Assembly: GCF_000612505.1 (NCBI RefSeq)
Contig: NZ_CP004078.1
Location: 2,344,001 to 2,408,000 of the forward strand
DNA length: 64,000 bases
Direction of reading: 5' to 3'
Source: Paenibacillus sabinae T27
GTDB taxonomy: Bacteria; Bacillota; Bacilli; Paenibacillales; Paenibacillaceae
The notes beneath the pieces were generated by a model, which saw nothing but the letters and a program-made list of their open reading frames with translations, was not told where the DNA came from and searched no databases. The stretch's first letter is position 1; each line of letters opens with the position of its first letter. Of the stretch, positions 1-9,000 are shown one piece after another. The position numbers and the translations under genes were made by a program.

Positions 1-1039
1 GCGCGGGAAAAGAGACCTGCAAATTCCCCTGCTCCACCTCCCGCATCAATTTCACGATATTCAGCAGTGGAGCCAGGAAACGGCGGACAAAGAAATACAT
101 CAGGACAAACGCGAGCAGCGAGCAGGCCATTGCGATGAAGAAGCCGAAGTTCCTCGTTTCCGTCGCTTTTTGATTCAGTTCCTTGACGGAGCTTACGGCG
201 ACGATTGTCCAGTTGGAACGCGGGAGCTGCGTCGAATTGAGCAGGTAGGAGGTGCCGTTCTGATCAATCATCATCGTCGGTTTCCCGCCCGCTTTGACTT
301 GATTGAACAAGGATACAGCGTTTAGCCGATCCGTACTCCGGTAGATCACGTTGCGGTTGTTGTCCAGAATAAACAAGCCTCCGCCCGAGCCCATATCGAC
401 CTTGTTGCAAATGACGGCGATGCCGTTATAGTTGGCATCCACCTTGATGGCCCCGAGTATTTTCTCCGTATCCCGGGTGCTCCGAAGCTGCTTCACGATG
501 GAAAATACTTTGGGACCGCCGTTTTTCACCATCTGCTGCGTATGCGTAGGCACAAAGATGGAGTCCTGCGTATTCATCGCCTGTTTATACCAATCGAATT
601 CCTGAAACCGGCTGTCGTAGTCCACGCTGATGGGCATGCGTCCGACCGTATAAATTTCATCCGTCAAAATAAAGACCCGGTTAATATCTTTCCGTGGATA
701 AATCATCATCTCTTCGAGATAATTGTCAATGAAGCGGCGTTTTTTCAGCTGGGCCAGCTGGGAATCCTGCACATCTTCCTCGAGAGTCTGCATCACGCCA
801 TCGTTCATATAGGGCGACAGGGTAAGGCGGAACAGATCATCCAGATAGGTGTCGATATTATAGGAGACCTGGGCGATAATTTGCTGTACCTGCTCGGAGG
901 ATTGCTGTTCAAAGTCCATCGTGTACTTGGAGTAGGACAGGATAGAGGCTAGAAAGACCGAGCCCAGAATGAACAATACGGAGAAAAAGAGCAGTTTTTT
1001 CTTGATACTCCAATATCTGTAGCGCTTCCATTTGTACAT
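1..1039 (-). CDS. Sensor histidine kinase, YesM type, N-terminal part (cut by window edge)
   Basis: Membrane sensor kinase; 346 residues are visible and the kinase core lies beyond the left edge. The ATG at 1039 follows a G-rich ribosome binding site. A first membrane helix covers about residues 14-32. A long extracellular Cache-like sensor region follows, then a second helix near residue 300. The last visible stretch (NIVKLMREVEQGNLQVSF) has the shape of a HAMP linker, which argues for a histidine kinase rather than an AraC regulator with a similar sensor region. It is divergent from a sugar ABC operon, so by analogy with YesMN systems it probably controls that operon. The response regulator should lie just left of the window. 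Confidence 0.8.
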   Translation of the reverse strand, partial: MYKWKRYRYWSIKKKLLFFSVLFILGSVFLASILSYSKYTMDFEQQSSEQVQQIIAQVSYNIDTYLDDLFRLTLSPYMNDGVMQTLEEDVQDSQLAQLKKRRFIDNYLEEMMIYPRKDINRVFILTDEIYTVGRMPISVDYDSRFQEFDWYKQAMNTQDSIFVPTHTQQMVKNGGPKVFSIVKQLRSTRDTEKILGAIKVDANYNGIAVICNKVDMGSGGGLFILDNNRNVIYRSTDRLNAVSLFNQVKAGGKPTMMIDQNGTSYLLNSTQLPRSNWTIVAVSSVKELNQKATETRNFGFFIAMACSLLAFVLMYFFVRRFLAPLLNIVKLMREVEQGNLQVSFPA

Positions 1040-1223
1040 ATTCACTCCCCCCAAGATCAGTGTAGCGATTTATTGTATGCGCTTCAATTCGTTTTTCGGG
1101 GATCTGCAAAAATCGCACCTTTGTGTAAAAATGCGGTGTTTTGCGGCCGGGGATTCCCCCTTATGATGAAACTGTAACAGGGAACACAATCATAGGAACA
1201 GCCAACAAAGGGAGGAGTCAATC

Positions 1224-2558
1224 ATGAGAAAAAAGAAACTGGGGCTGCTGCTTACAGGCGTGATGATGGTCGGTTTATTGGCAGGCTGCGGCGGGAAGAA
1301 CGCAGATTCGCCAAGCCCAAGCGGTACTGCTGCGGGCACGGTTCAGGAAACGGCCCCCAAAGAAACCGTGAAACTGAAGTTTTTTACCGGAAAAGTGGAG
1401 ACGGTCGACTTAATGAACACCCTGATCCAGAAGTTCAATTCGGAAAATCCGGGGATCGAGGTGGAGCAGGAATACCAAAAGGACGCAAGCAATGTCATTA
1501 AAGTGAAATTTGCTTCCGGCGACATTCCCGACATCACCACAGTGGTAGAGCAGGATTATATCGACCAGGGCAAATACCTGGATCTTTCAAATGAGCCGTT
1601 CTGGCCGAGAGTGCTGCCTGCGGTCAAAGAGCTGTCGACGGATGTAAAGAGCGGCAAACAGTATCAGGTGGCGACGAACGTGACGATGGCCGGCATTTTT
1701 TATAACAAAAAAATATTCCAGGAGCTGGGCCTGAAGGAAGCGCTGACCTGGGACGAGTTTAAGGCGAATCTGCAGGCGATCAAGGACAAAAAGCCGGATG
1801 TAACGCCGCTGTTTATCGCCGGAAGGGATTCCTGGACGCTTGGACATCTGATCGAGTTCCTGGCTCACGGGATCATCAAGCAGGATTTGGGTGTAAAAAG
1901 CGCCCGGGAAGCCTTCATCAACAATGAATCGGATAAATTGAAATTTGATCAGGAGAACGGCCCGATTGACACCTTCGCGAAACGTCTGTTGGAGCTGCAA
2001 GCGGCCGGCCTGATTAACAAAGACGCTTTGACCGCGACATACGACAACCAGAAGGAAGCGTTCGCTACAGGCAAAGCCGCGATGATCAGCCAGGGAATGT
2101 GGGTCGTTGCGGATCTGCTCAAAATTAGCCCCGACTTCCAGAATGACCTCGGGTTCAGCCCTTACCCGTCCATTCAGGACGGAACGAAGCCGGTTGTCCT
2201 GTCTGCGGACGATTCGAGATACGCGATCACGGCCCAGTCCAAGCATCCGGATGAAGCGAAAAAATTCCTAGAGTTTTTATTGCAGCCGGAAAATCTGAAG
2301 ACCTACAGCGAGTTCCTGAAATCGCCTCCGGCGTTCACGGATGTGACTGCGGATTGGGGACCGCTTAAAGAACAAGCCAATCAGGCCTTAAGCAGCGGCG
2401 TTAACATTGCTTTCACGGATTCGCCGTCAGGCTTCTCGGGCGACGATGCCGGCAGAATGGTGCAGGAGCTGCTGGCCGGCCAATATGCCGCCTCCTTGGA
2501 TTTTGCCAAAGCCTACAAAGACGCCTGGGACAAAGCCTGGAAAGCAACCCACAGATAA
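1224..2558 (+). CDS. ABC transporter sugar-binding lipoprotein
   Basis: Extracellular solute-binding lipoprotein, family 1 type, 444 residues. The signal peptide ends in a clear lipobox (LLAGC, Cys22), so the mature protein is lipid-anchored outside the membrane. The rest has the usual pattern of this family: a KLKFFTG strand near the start, FNSENPGIEVEQE, and a YNKKIFQELGL segment. A GGGAGGAG ribosome binding site precedes the ATG. Two permease genes follow at once, then a GH66 glycosidase, so the ligand is probably an alpha-1,6-linked glucan oligosaccharide. That ligand is inferred from context only. Confidence 0.9.
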   Translation: MRKKKLGLLLTGVMMVGLLAGCGGKNADSPSPSGTAAGTVQETAPKETVKLKFFTGKVETVDLMNTLIQKFNSENPGIEVEQEYQKDASNVIKVKFASGDIPDITTVVEQDYIDQGKYLDLSNEPFWPRVLPAVKELSTDVKSGKQYQVATNVTMAGIFYNKKIFQELGLKEALTWDEFKANLQAIKDKKPDVTPLFIAGRDSWTLGHLIEFLAHGIIKQDLGVKSAREAFINNESDKLKFDQENGPIDTFAKRLLELQAAGLINKDALTATYDNQKEAFATGKAAMISQGMWVVADLLKISPDFQNDLGFSPYPSIQDGTKPVVLSADDSRYAITAQSKHPDEAKKFLEFLLQPENLKTYSEFLKSPPAFTDVTADWGPLKEQANQALSSGVNIAFTDSPSGFSGDDAGRMVQELLAGQYAASLDFAKAYKDAWDKAWKATHR

Positions 2559-2639
2559 AGCGCCAGATAACCCGGGACCCGGAAAGCGGCATACGCAAGA
2601 TAAAAGCCGGGTCCCGGCAACGGATTGGAGAGAAATCGG

Positions 2640-3521
2640 ATGAATCTACTGCGTAAGCTATGGAATAACCTGCATCTTTTTATGGCGCTGCCGGCCATCG
2701 TGCTGTTTGGACTGTTCTTCATTTATCCGCTGGCGCAGGGAATCGGGATCAGCCTGACGGATTCCAACGGTATGTCCCCGCCGCGTTTTATCGGACTGCA
2801 GAACTTTGTGGATTTTTTCCATGATGCCCGGGCGAAGAAAGATGTGTACAATACGGTCTTCTTTGCGATTGGAAGCGCTCCCCTGCTTAATTTATTCGGC
2901 TTTCTGTACGCGCTGATTCTGGACCGGCCATTTAAGGGAAAAGGCTTTGTGCGCGCGGTCGTCTATTTGCCGGCGGTCATCAGCCCGCTGATTATGGGAT
3001 ATGTCTGGTATTTTATCCTGCAGCCGGATCGGGGCTTTCTCTATCATCTGCTGGCAAGCCTGCATCTGGGCACCGGCGGAAGCGATTGGCTGGGCAACGC
3101 GAACTCTGCGCTCCTCGTGCTGGTGTTCATCAATGTGTGGCAGTTCGTGGGCATGACGATGATTATTTATCTGGCGGGTCTGCAGTCCATTCCAAAAGAG
3201 CTGTACGAGGCCGGGGAGATTGACGGCGCCGGGTATCTGAAATCGCTCTGGTACATTACGATACCGATGGTCGTTCAGTCGATCAAAATCAATGTCGTCA
3301 CCAACATTATCGGGTCCCTATCTGTCTTCGAGATCATCGTCGCGCTGACGGACGGAGGGCCGGGCTACAGTACGGAATCGCTGAGCATCTACATTCTTCG
3401 CATGCTGTACGGAAGCTTTACCGGCTATTCGACTGCGGTAGCGATGATTCTGTTCGTCATGATTATTATTCCCGTCTTTCTCTTTATGAGATATATCAAT
3501 AAGAAAGAGTTTGAAATGTGA
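2640..3521 (+). CDS. Sugar ABC transporter permease, MalF/LacF-like
   Basis: Integral membrane permease of 293 residues with about six helices. The conserved EAA loop is visible as ELYEAGEIDGAGYLKSLWYITIP split around the GEIDGA core, which contacts the ATPase. I chose the ATG at 2640 because GGAGAG lies 7 nt upstream; an in-frame TTG at 2625 would place the ribosome binding site inside the gene. The downstream permease begins within a few bases. No ATPase gene is present in this operon, so it probably uses a shared MsmX/MsmK-type ATPase encoded elsewhere, as is common for CUT1 importers in Bacillota. Confidence 0.9.
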   Translation: MNLLRKLWNNLHLFMALPAIVLFGLFFIYPLAQGIGISLTDSNGMSPPRFIGLQNFVDFFHDARAKKDVYNTVFFAIGSAPLLNLFGFLYALILDRPFKGKGFVRAVVYLPAVISPLIMGYVWYFILQPDRGFLYHLLASLHLGTGGSDWLGNANSALLVLVFINVWQFVGMTMIIYLAGLQSIPKELYEAGEIDGAGYLKSLWYITIPMVVQSIKINVVTNIIGSLSVFEIIVALTDGGPGYSTESLSIYILRMLYGSFTGYSTAVAMILFVMIIIPVFLFMRYINKKEFEM

Positions 3522-3532
3522 GGGCCGCCGCT

Positions 3533-4354
3533 ATGAAAAATACGCGAACACTCGGTAAATACACTTTGGTAGCGGCAATGACGCTGCTGTCGTTGATTCC
3601 TTTTTACATCCTGCTGTATTTGGCGCTGAACAATCCTTCCCGCACGTTGTTTAACGGCCTGTCGCTGCTGCCCGATTTCAACTTCTCCAATTTCTCGGAG
3701 GCGTGGGAATCGTCCAAAATGGGACTGGCTACGCTGAACTCCCTGATTATCGCTATAGGGGGCGCCGTCCTGATTATTCTCGCGGCAAGCTCCGCGGGCT
3801 ACGCCATCGCCAGGTATAGCAACAAATTTCATCAATCGGTGTTCAACGTGCTGCTGATCTGCATGATGATCCCGGCGATCATTATTACCGTGCCGCTTTA
3901 CACGCTGATGAAATCGATTGGCGGTATCAATACTCATTGGGCGATGATTCTGCTTATGGCGTCGAACGGCGTTCCTTTTTCCGTCTTCCTGTATACCGGC
4001 TTCATTAAAGTGCTGCCCCGGGAAATTGAGGAGTCGGCGATTATCGACGGGTGCACGCCGTTTACGGCTTTTTGGAGAGTCACGTTTCATTTTCTGCGTC
4101 CGGTTACGGCGGCGGTCGTTATTTTGCAGGGGCTGGCGATCTGGAACAATTACGGTCAGGCTGTATTTTTCCTGCAGGGCCAGGATATGAGGACGATCCC
4201 GTTGGCCGTCTCCATGTTCTTTCAGCAGTACGGCGCGCAGTGGAATCTGATGGCAGCGGCTGCTGTGATCGGACTTGCGCCTGCTGTCCTTGCTTTTCTG
4301 GTCTTCCAACAATATTTTGTCAAAGGGATAACCGCCGGAGCGGTGAAAGGATGA
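3533..4354 (+). CDS. Sugar ABC transporter permease, MalG/LacG-like
   Basis: Second permease of the importer, 273 residues with about six membrane helices. The EAA-type loop is seen as EIEESAIIDGCTPFTAFWRV. The ATG at 3533 has GAGGG 8 nt upstream; an in-frame GTG at 3518 overlaps the previous stop but has a poorer site. Its stop codon overlaps the start of the GH66 gene as ATGA, so translation of the two is likely coupled. Together with the preceding genes it forms a CUT1-type importer. Confidence 0.9.
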   Translation: MKNTRTLGKYTLVAAMTLLSLIPFYILLYLALNNPSRTLFNGLSLLPDFNFSNFSEAWESSKMGLATLNSLIIAIGGAVLIILAASSAGYAIARYSNKFHQSVFNVLLICMMIPAIIITVPLYTLMKSIGGINTHWAMILLMASNGVPFSVFLYTGFIKVLPREIEESAIIDGCTPFTAFWRVTFHFLRPVTAAVVILQGLAIWNNYGQAVFFLQGQDMRTIPLAVSMFFQQYGAQWNLMAAAAVIGLAPAVLAFLVFQQYFVKGITAGAVKG

Positions 4355-6063
4355 ACCGTATGTTTCCAACGATTAAAGACGCTTACCCGGGTAAAGCCCA
4401 GTATCTGACCGGAGAACCGGTATGCATTAAGGTTGAATTGGATAATCCGCTCCAGCATGAAGTTACGGTTCGTCTAACAGCGGAAATTATATGTTCGAAT
4501 CGTGTGCTGGACAGCCAAGCCTATGAAATTGTCATTCCTCCAGGTGCCATTTCAACGCATGTCCTGGATTTTGGCCCGCCTGATGAAGCCTTTCGCGGAT
4601 ATGGCGTCGATTTGCTGCTAACGCGGGAGGAGGCGGAGCCTGTGCGTTTCTCGACCGCCTTTGATGTGGTTTCGAGCTGGCGGCAATCGCCGAGGTACGG
4701 CTTTTTAAGCGATTTTCATTCGCGTGAGCTGGGAGATGCCAAGGATGTGGAGAGCCTGGGCAAGCTCCATATTAATCTGGTGCAATTTTACGATTGGATG
4801 TACCGCCACGACGACCTCGTTCCGCCGGAGGATACCTTTACCGATCTGATGGGGAGAGAGCTCAGCCTTAAAGTGGTGAAGGAGAAAATCGCCCTCTGCC
4901 GCTCCTATGGCATGAAGACCATGGCTTATGGGGCGATTTACGCGGCGAGCCAGGATTTTTACCGGGAGCATCCGGATTGGGCGCTGTATTACGGCAATGG
5001 AAAAGTCATCGATTTCATCGATATTTTTACGATCATGAACGTCAGCGAGGAGTCGCCCTGGCATCATCACATCATTGGAGAGTACAAAAAGGCGATCGAA
5101 CAGGTCGGCTTCGACGGCATCCATATGGACACGTACGGATATCCGAAGACGGGCATTTCAAAACTCGGCGGCGTGGAGAAGGTAGAGCGGCTGGAGCAGC
5201 AATTCCCGGTTCTGATCGAGAATACTCGTAGAGAGCTGAGCAAGTCCAAAGCGGATATCGGCCTCATCTTCAACAATGTCGGTAATTGGCCGGTCGATAC
5301 GGTCGCGGGGGCGTCACAGGATGCCGTATATATCGAGGTATGGAATCCGTATGAAAAATATCATCATATCCAGCAGATTATTGCCTGGGCGCAGCAATTC
5401 GGTCATGGAAAGCCGGTCATTCTTGCGGCCTACCTGAAGCCTTTCCGGCTGGAGCCAGCGGAATCCATCGATAAAGCCCACGCTGCCGCGCTGCTGCTGT
5501 CGGCGGTGATTTTCTCCCATGGGGCTTACCATCTGCTGCTTGGAGAGAAAAGCGGAGTGCTGACTCAAGGATACTACGTCGATTATTCCGTAGCGGACGG
5601 TGCCTTTATGCGTGAAATCCGGAATTATTACGATTTTATGGTTCGCTACGTTCATCTGCTGTATGATCCGTCTTTACGCAATGTCTCAATGACTCATGTG
5701 GAGGGTGACAATCTGGAGTATGTATTCAGCGGCGCTTCTTATTCCACATACGGCGAACCCGGCAAAGTCTGGACCGTGGTCCGGGAGAGCGAACAGATGA
5801 AATTGATCCAGTTCATCAACCTGACGAATAACACCGAGGATTACTGGAACGAAGGAAAGAACCGGCCGGCGGAAGTGAAAAATCTGACCGTTCGCGTACA
5901 AGTTAACGAGTCGGTCCGTTCCGTATTTACGGCGAGCCCCGATATCGACATGGGCAGACCGAAAGAGCTTGAATATTCCCTTGAAGAAACCGAGCGGGGA
6001 TATGTGCTTTCGGTTACCGTTCCCAACGTGTATCAATGGAGCATGCTGGTGATTGAGCATTGA
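4351..6063 (+). CDS. Glycoside hydrolase family 66 enzyme (dextranase / cycloisomaltooligosaccharide glucanotransferase-like), cytoplasmic
   Basis: 570 residues, starting at the ATG that overlaps the previous stop, with GGTGAAAGG upstream. The middle of the protein carries GH66 hallmarks: VQFYDWMYRHDDLVPP, then GFDGIHMDTYG with the probable nucleophile Asp260, then VYIEVWNPY with the probable acid/base Glu329. The spacing of about 69 residues agrees with the catalytic pair known from streptococcal dextranase. A beta-rich N-terminal domain precedes the barrel and a beta domain follows. No signal peptide is present, unlike secreted dextranases. With the importer genes upstream, this suggests cleavage of imported isomaltooligosaccharides or cyclodextrans inside the cell. 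Family is confident; exact product specificity is not. Confidence 0.85.
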   Translation: MNRMFPTIKDAYPGKAQYLTGEPVCIKVELDNPLQHEVTVRLTAEIICSNRVLDSQAYEIVIPPGAISTHVLDFGPPDEAFRGYGVDLLLTREEAEPVRFSTAFDVVSSWRQSPRYGFLSDFHSRELGDAKDVESLGKLHINLVQFYDWMYRHDDLVPPEDTFTDLMGRELSLKVVKEKIALCRSYGMKTMAYGAIYAASQDFYREHPDWALYYGNGKVIDFIDIFTIMNVSEESPWHHHIIGEYKKAIEQVGFDGIHMDTYGYPKTGISKLGGVEKVERLEQQFPVLIENTRRELSKSKADIGLIFNNVGNWPVDTVAGASQDAVYIEVWNPYEKYHHIQQIIAWAQQFGHGKPVILAAYLKPFRLEPAESIDKAHAAALLLSAVIFSHGAYHLLLGEKSGVLTQGYYVDYSVADGAFMREIRNYYDFMVRYVHLLYDPSLRNVSMTHVEGDNLEYVFSGASYSTYGEPGKVWTVVRESEQMKLIQFINLTNNTEDYWNEGKNRPAEVKNLTVRVQVNESVRSVFTASPDIDMGRPKELEYSLEETERGYVLSVTVPNVYQWSMLVIEH

Positions 6064-6099
6064 ACGGGCGCCGTGGAAAGGTCAGGAATAAGCTGTATT

Positions 6100-6129
6100 T
6101 TGCCTCCTTACAGCCGGTTGATCTATAAT
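6100..6129 (+). promoter_or_regulatory. Sigma-A-like promoter for the GNAT gene
   Basis: TTGCCT at 6100-6105 and TATAAT at 6124-6129 are separated by 18 bp, 35 bp ahead of the acetyltransferase start. This suggests that a new transcription unit begins after the GH66 operon. Confidence 0.55.
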
Positions 6130-6163
6130 AAAGCCGCTGTTACTGAGACGGGAGGCATGCTGG

Positions 6164-6625
6164 ATGCGGATAAAAGATATGGATGCGGGAAGCAGGAAGG
6201 AAGCGGCGGGCGAGGCTGGTCCGCTGATGGTATCCCGGGGGAAAGTCCACCGGCTGGAGGAGCTGCCCGGCTGTTGTGCGGAAGATGAAGACGGGAACCT
6301 GCTCTCGGCAATTTTCTATAATGTGACGAATGGAGAGTGCGAGATCGTCTCGCTGGAGAGCAGAGTGGAGAACCGCGGGGCCGGCACCCGACTGATCAAT
6401 GCGGTAATTGCACACGCCCGGGCTGAAGGCTGCGCCAGAGTCTGGCTCATAACATCCAACGATAATACTAGGGCGATCCGTTTTTATCAGAAAAGGGGAT
6501 TTGATCTCCAAGCCGTTCATAGGGACGCCATTACAGAGGCGCGGAAGCTGAAGTCGTCGATTCCTCTGATCGGATATGACGGCATTCCCATTCGCCATGA
6601 GCTTGAACTGGAGTACTTGTTGTAA
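6164..6625 (+). CDS. GNAT family N-acetyltransferase
   Basis: 153 residues. The acetyl-CoA binding signature of GNAT enzymes is seen as VENRGAGTRLINAVIAHAR, followed by VWLITSNDNTRAIRFYQKRGFDL, the usual beta4-alpha4 end of the fold. The ATG at 6164 has GGAGG 8 nt upstream, in frame after a promoter. The substrate cannot be read from the sequence. The N-terminal 20 residues are charged and lie outside the fold. Confidence 0.85.
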   Translation: MRIKDMDAGSRKEAAGEAGPLMVSRGKVHRLEELPGCCAEDEDGNLLSAIFYNVTNGECEIVSLESRVENRGAGTRLINAVIAHARAEGCARVWLITSNDNTRAIRFYQKRGFDLQAVHRDAITEARKLKSSIPLIGYDGIPIRHELELEYLL

Positions 6626-6671
6626 ACTGCCATCTGGAATGTTGTGGTATTATATGGAAAGGAGGGATGTT

Positions 6672-7208
6672 ATGGCATTAGCGGTAATGAACAAGCGTGA
6701 ATTCGATTCCTTGGAAGATGAAAGATTGGGCTGGGCGTGCATGGAGCCGACCTTCAGCCAAATACGGGCCAAAGATATGGCGGTGAAGGCCAAGGTAATA
6801 TCCGAACTTTCTGAAGGGCAGCGGGCGTTATGCATGTTCAAAGTCTTCTACGGTCATGCGAAGAATTCGGAAATGGAGTATTACGGCTGGATCACCCATC
6901 TGCTGCAAAATCCGGACATGTGGGCGGGTGTGATGAACGGATTAAGCTTTTTTGGCGATGTGGATATGTCTCGTCTGCTAGAAGAAACCAAAGAGGTTCT
7001 GGAGACCCGAAACCGCAGGCTCGGCTTGGAGTGGAAGGACGCCGCAATTACCGATCTCGATCGTGACAAGGAATTGCATGCCGAGGTGGAGCAGTTATAC
7101 CGGCGGTTTCAGCAGATTTCTCCGGCAAGTCTGAAGGCAATCGCCGCCCATATCCGGGCTAATGCCGATGAATTTGTGAGGTTTGAGGAGGATTCGTTTG
7201 AAGTTTAA
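6672..7208 (+). CDS. Hypothetical protein (178 aa)
   Basis: A soluble, mostly helical protein that I do not recognise. The start is the ATG at 6672, with AAAGGAGGG just upstream. It contains KVFYGHAKNSEMEYYGW and a long charged helix (DRDKELHAEVEQLYRRFQQ), and has no signal peptide or membrane segment. The end overlaps the start of the MazG-like gene by 11 bases, and that gene's ribosome binding site lies inside this reading frame, so the two are probably translated together. A link to nucleotide housekeeping is possible only through that neighbour. Confidence 0.7.
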   Translation: MALAVMNKREFDSLEDERLGWACMEPTFSQIRAKDMAVKAKVISELSEGQRALCMFKVFYGHAKNSEMEYYGWITHLLQNPDMWAGVMNGLSFFGDVDMSRLLEETKEVLETRNRRLGLEWKDAAITDLDRDKELHAEVEQLYRRFQQISPASLKAIAAHIRANADEFVRFEEDSFEV

Positions 7209-7494
7209 TGATGTCGTTGAGAGAGTGGAGAAGGTTTCATCCCAGTACTGCCGAAAATTTAATATCGAGCGGGATAATGATTGGTTCCTATTAAAGATTC
7301 AGGAGGAATTGGGCGAATTGGTGCAATGCTATCTGGAGAGCGCTGGAAAAGCCAGAAGCAGGGGAAGGTCACTGGAGGAACTGAAGGAAAACTTTCAAAA
7401 CGAGCTGGTTGATTTACTTTGTTTGACCATGGCAATGGCAAGGTTCAACGATTTGGAACTTGAGGAGGCCATTCAAGAGAAATGGCTCAAATAG
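7198..7494 (+). CDS. MazG-like nucleotide pyrophosphohydrolase
   Basis: 98 residues from a TTG start at 7198, with GAGGAGG 6 nt upstream inside the preceding gene. The protein is all helical and has the metal-binding pattern of the all-alpha NTP pyrophosphohydrolases: EELGE (Glu36, Glu37, Glu40) and ELVD (Glu69, Asp72). The spacing is right for the EExxE...ExxD family. Members remove pyrophosphate from non-canonical or excess NTPs. The single short domain resembles small MazG-like proteins rather than the two-domain MazG. A strong terminator follows. Confidence 0.8.
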   Translation: MKFNDVVERVEKVSSQYCRKFNIERDNDWFLLKIQEELGELVQCYLESAGKARSRGRSLEELKENFQNELVDLLCLTMAMARFNDLELEEAIQEKWLK

Positions 7495-7535
7495 CTATAA
7501 TGTTTAAGAAAATAAATAAAAAAAACTCGTTTGAG

Positions 7536-7560
7536 CGTCCGCTAGCGCGGGCGTTTTTTT
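7536..7560 (+). terminator. Rho-independent terminator
   Basis: CGTCCGC / GCGGGCG stem with loop TAGC, followed by seven T, 42 bp after the MazG-like stop codon. It ends the 6672-7494 unit. Confidence 0.85.
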
Positions 7561-7722
7561 CGTCCATTTGCGTACTAACGGTTCACTTATCCTTTACTAT
7601 AAGCTTTGGTGTTCCTGGCCATTGGCCAAAGAAGTCCCGCGACCAAAGTCCAGAACGAAACTAAACCTCGGTCAGTTACCGCTAATTTCATCCTTTGTTA
7701 ATCTTAGGGTGAGGTGAAGACA

Positions 7723-8352
7723 ATGATTGACAACAGCAGAGACAATAATTCCGAGAGCAGCATTTATGTTTTGTTGACCGATACGGGAACTTTGTTCACA
7801 ACATTGATCAAAAGCATCACCGCCGCTCCGTATAACCACGCCTCTCTGGCGCTCGACGAGGAGCTAAGCGAGGTGTTCAGCTTTGGCCGCAAAGAACCCA
7901 AAAAACCGTGGGCCGGCGGATTCGTGAAAGAAGATGTTTATGAGGGAACGTTCCGCCAATATCCGGGCACTCGCTGCGTACTGCTCCGATTGCGGATTTC
8001 GAGGCAAGAGCGCGACGCTGCACTACGGACAATCCTCTCTTTTCAGAAGAAGAGGCAGGTCTACCGCTACAATCTGATCGGATTATTAGGCGTGCTGATG
8101 AACTTTGATATGGAGACGAAAAATGCTTATTTTTGCTCCCAGTTTGTATCCGAAGCGCTTCGCCGAAGCGGACTTTCCCTATGGGATCGGCCATCCGCGC
8201 TGGTAACGCCCAACGACTTTCTGCATCATCCGGCTTTCGAGACGGTGTACGAAGGGCTTCTATACGATTATCCGCTGCTTAAAAGGGAGAGGTTATCCTG
8301 CATACCTGAACAAAAGGAAAGTTCAACCGAATGGGAGGAGCAGGCCGTTTAA
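7723..8352 (+). CDS. YiiX-like permuted papain-fold (NlpC/P60 superfamily) protein
   Basis: 209 residues. Two motifs suggest a circularly permuted NlpC/P60 fold: an early histidine in YNHASLALD (His39) and a later cysteine in YFCSQFVSEAL (Cys138). In this family the catalytic His precedes the catalytic Cys. Known members act as amidases or peptidases on lipids or wall peptides, but none is assigned here. The ATG at 7723 is preferred to the in-frame GTG at 7714 because GGTGAGGTGA sits just upstream. No signal peptide is seen, so it is probably cytoplasmic. Confidence 0.7.
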   Translation: MIDNSRDNNSESSIYVLLTDTGTLFTTLIKSITAAPYNHASLALDEELSEVFSFGRKEPKKPWAGGFVKEDVYEGTFRQYPGTRCVLLRLRISRQERDAALRTILSFQKKRQVYRYNLIGLLGVLMNFDMETKNAYFCSQFVSEALRRSGLSLWDRPSALVTPNDFLHHPAFETVYEGLLYDYPLLKRERLSCIPEQKESSTEWEEQAV

Positions 8353-8371
8353 TGAATGCGGCAGAGCAGAG

Positions 8372-8788
8372 TCATTCGGCAAGTGTACGGTTAAGTCTGG
8401 CCAGCGAATCACCGAAAGTCCGGCATTCCTGCGGCGACCAGTTTTGAAAGATTTGCTCGTACCTGTTCATGCGGATTTTTTTCGCTTCGGCAAGCCTCTG
8501 TGACCCCAGTTCGGTGATCTGAAAATAGCTCGATCTTCCGTCCTGCGGATCGGGTATCCGCTCTATGTACCCTTTAAGTTCCAACACGCTGATCTGCCTG
8601 CTTATGGTGGAGGTGTCCAGGCCGAATTCTTCGGCCAGCGCTTTAACCCCGATATTGTCATGGCTGGACAAATGGTACAGCAGGGTATAGCTTGAACGGT
8701 CCAGACCGCCATGCTTTTTGTCCAGAGAGGCGCGGCGAATCAGCTTCAACATTTCATTGCTAATGAAATCCAAATTTTTATCGTCCAT
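8372..8788 (-). CDS. MarR family transcriptional regulator
   Basis: 138 residues with a winged helix: recognition region GVKALAEEFGLDTSTISRQI, then the wing RIPDPQDGRSSYFQIT. Both are typical of MarR. It is divergent from a DHA2-type exporter, and the 211-bp gap between them contains one palindrome overlapping promoters in both directions. It therefore most likely represses itself and the exporter and is released by a ligand of the exporter, which is the common arrangement for this family. Confidence 0.9.
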   Translation of the reverse strand: MDDKNLDFISNEMLKLIRRASLDKKHGGLDRSSYTLLYHLSSHDNIGVKALAEEFGLDTSTISRQISVLELKGYIERIPDPQDGRSSYFQITELGSQRLAEAKKIRMNRYEQIFQNWSPQECRTFGDSLARLNRTLAE

Positions 8789-8907
8789 TGTTTACTCCGT
8801 CCTTTGCTGTGTACTCTTCTCCATATTATAAGTGAAAATACCTCCGGCAAGGCAAATCCATATCCATAAATGAAAATAAAATGAAAAAAGTTATATGCAT
8901 TTTCAAA

Positions 8908-8942
8908 TTATTAGTTGTATAATACATCTATGTAAAACTAAT
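8908..8942. promoter_or_regulatory. MarR operator with overlapping divergent promoters
   Basis: Inverted repeat ATTAGTTGTA (8910-8919) and TAAAACTAAT (8933-8942), 9 of 10 positions matching, centred at 8926. A perfect TATAAT (8918-8923, plus strand) lies inside it, serving the exporter. On the minus strand TTTACA (8931-8936) and TAATAA (8908-8913) are 17 bp apart and would serve the marR gene. A bound dimer would cover both promoters. Confidence 0.65.
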
Positions 8943-9000
8943 TGTATTCTACACCTAAATTTGTTTTTTCTTTTTGGTGCAGCATAGGGGAGAGAACGCT

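Noticed and set aside
1587..2246. 219-residue minus-strand frame inside the binding-protein gene
   Set aside because: It is antisense to a clear gene, has arginine-rich composition typical of a GC shadow, and has no ribosome binding site.
4051..4350. In-frame N-terminal extension of the GH66 reading frame by 100 residues
   Set aside because: It lies entirely within the permease gene in another frame; the ATG at 4351 has a ribosome binding site and the usual domain start.
3425..4369. 314-residue minus-strand frame across the second permease
   Set aside because: Low-complexity Arg/Gln/His composition and full overlap with a recognised permease.
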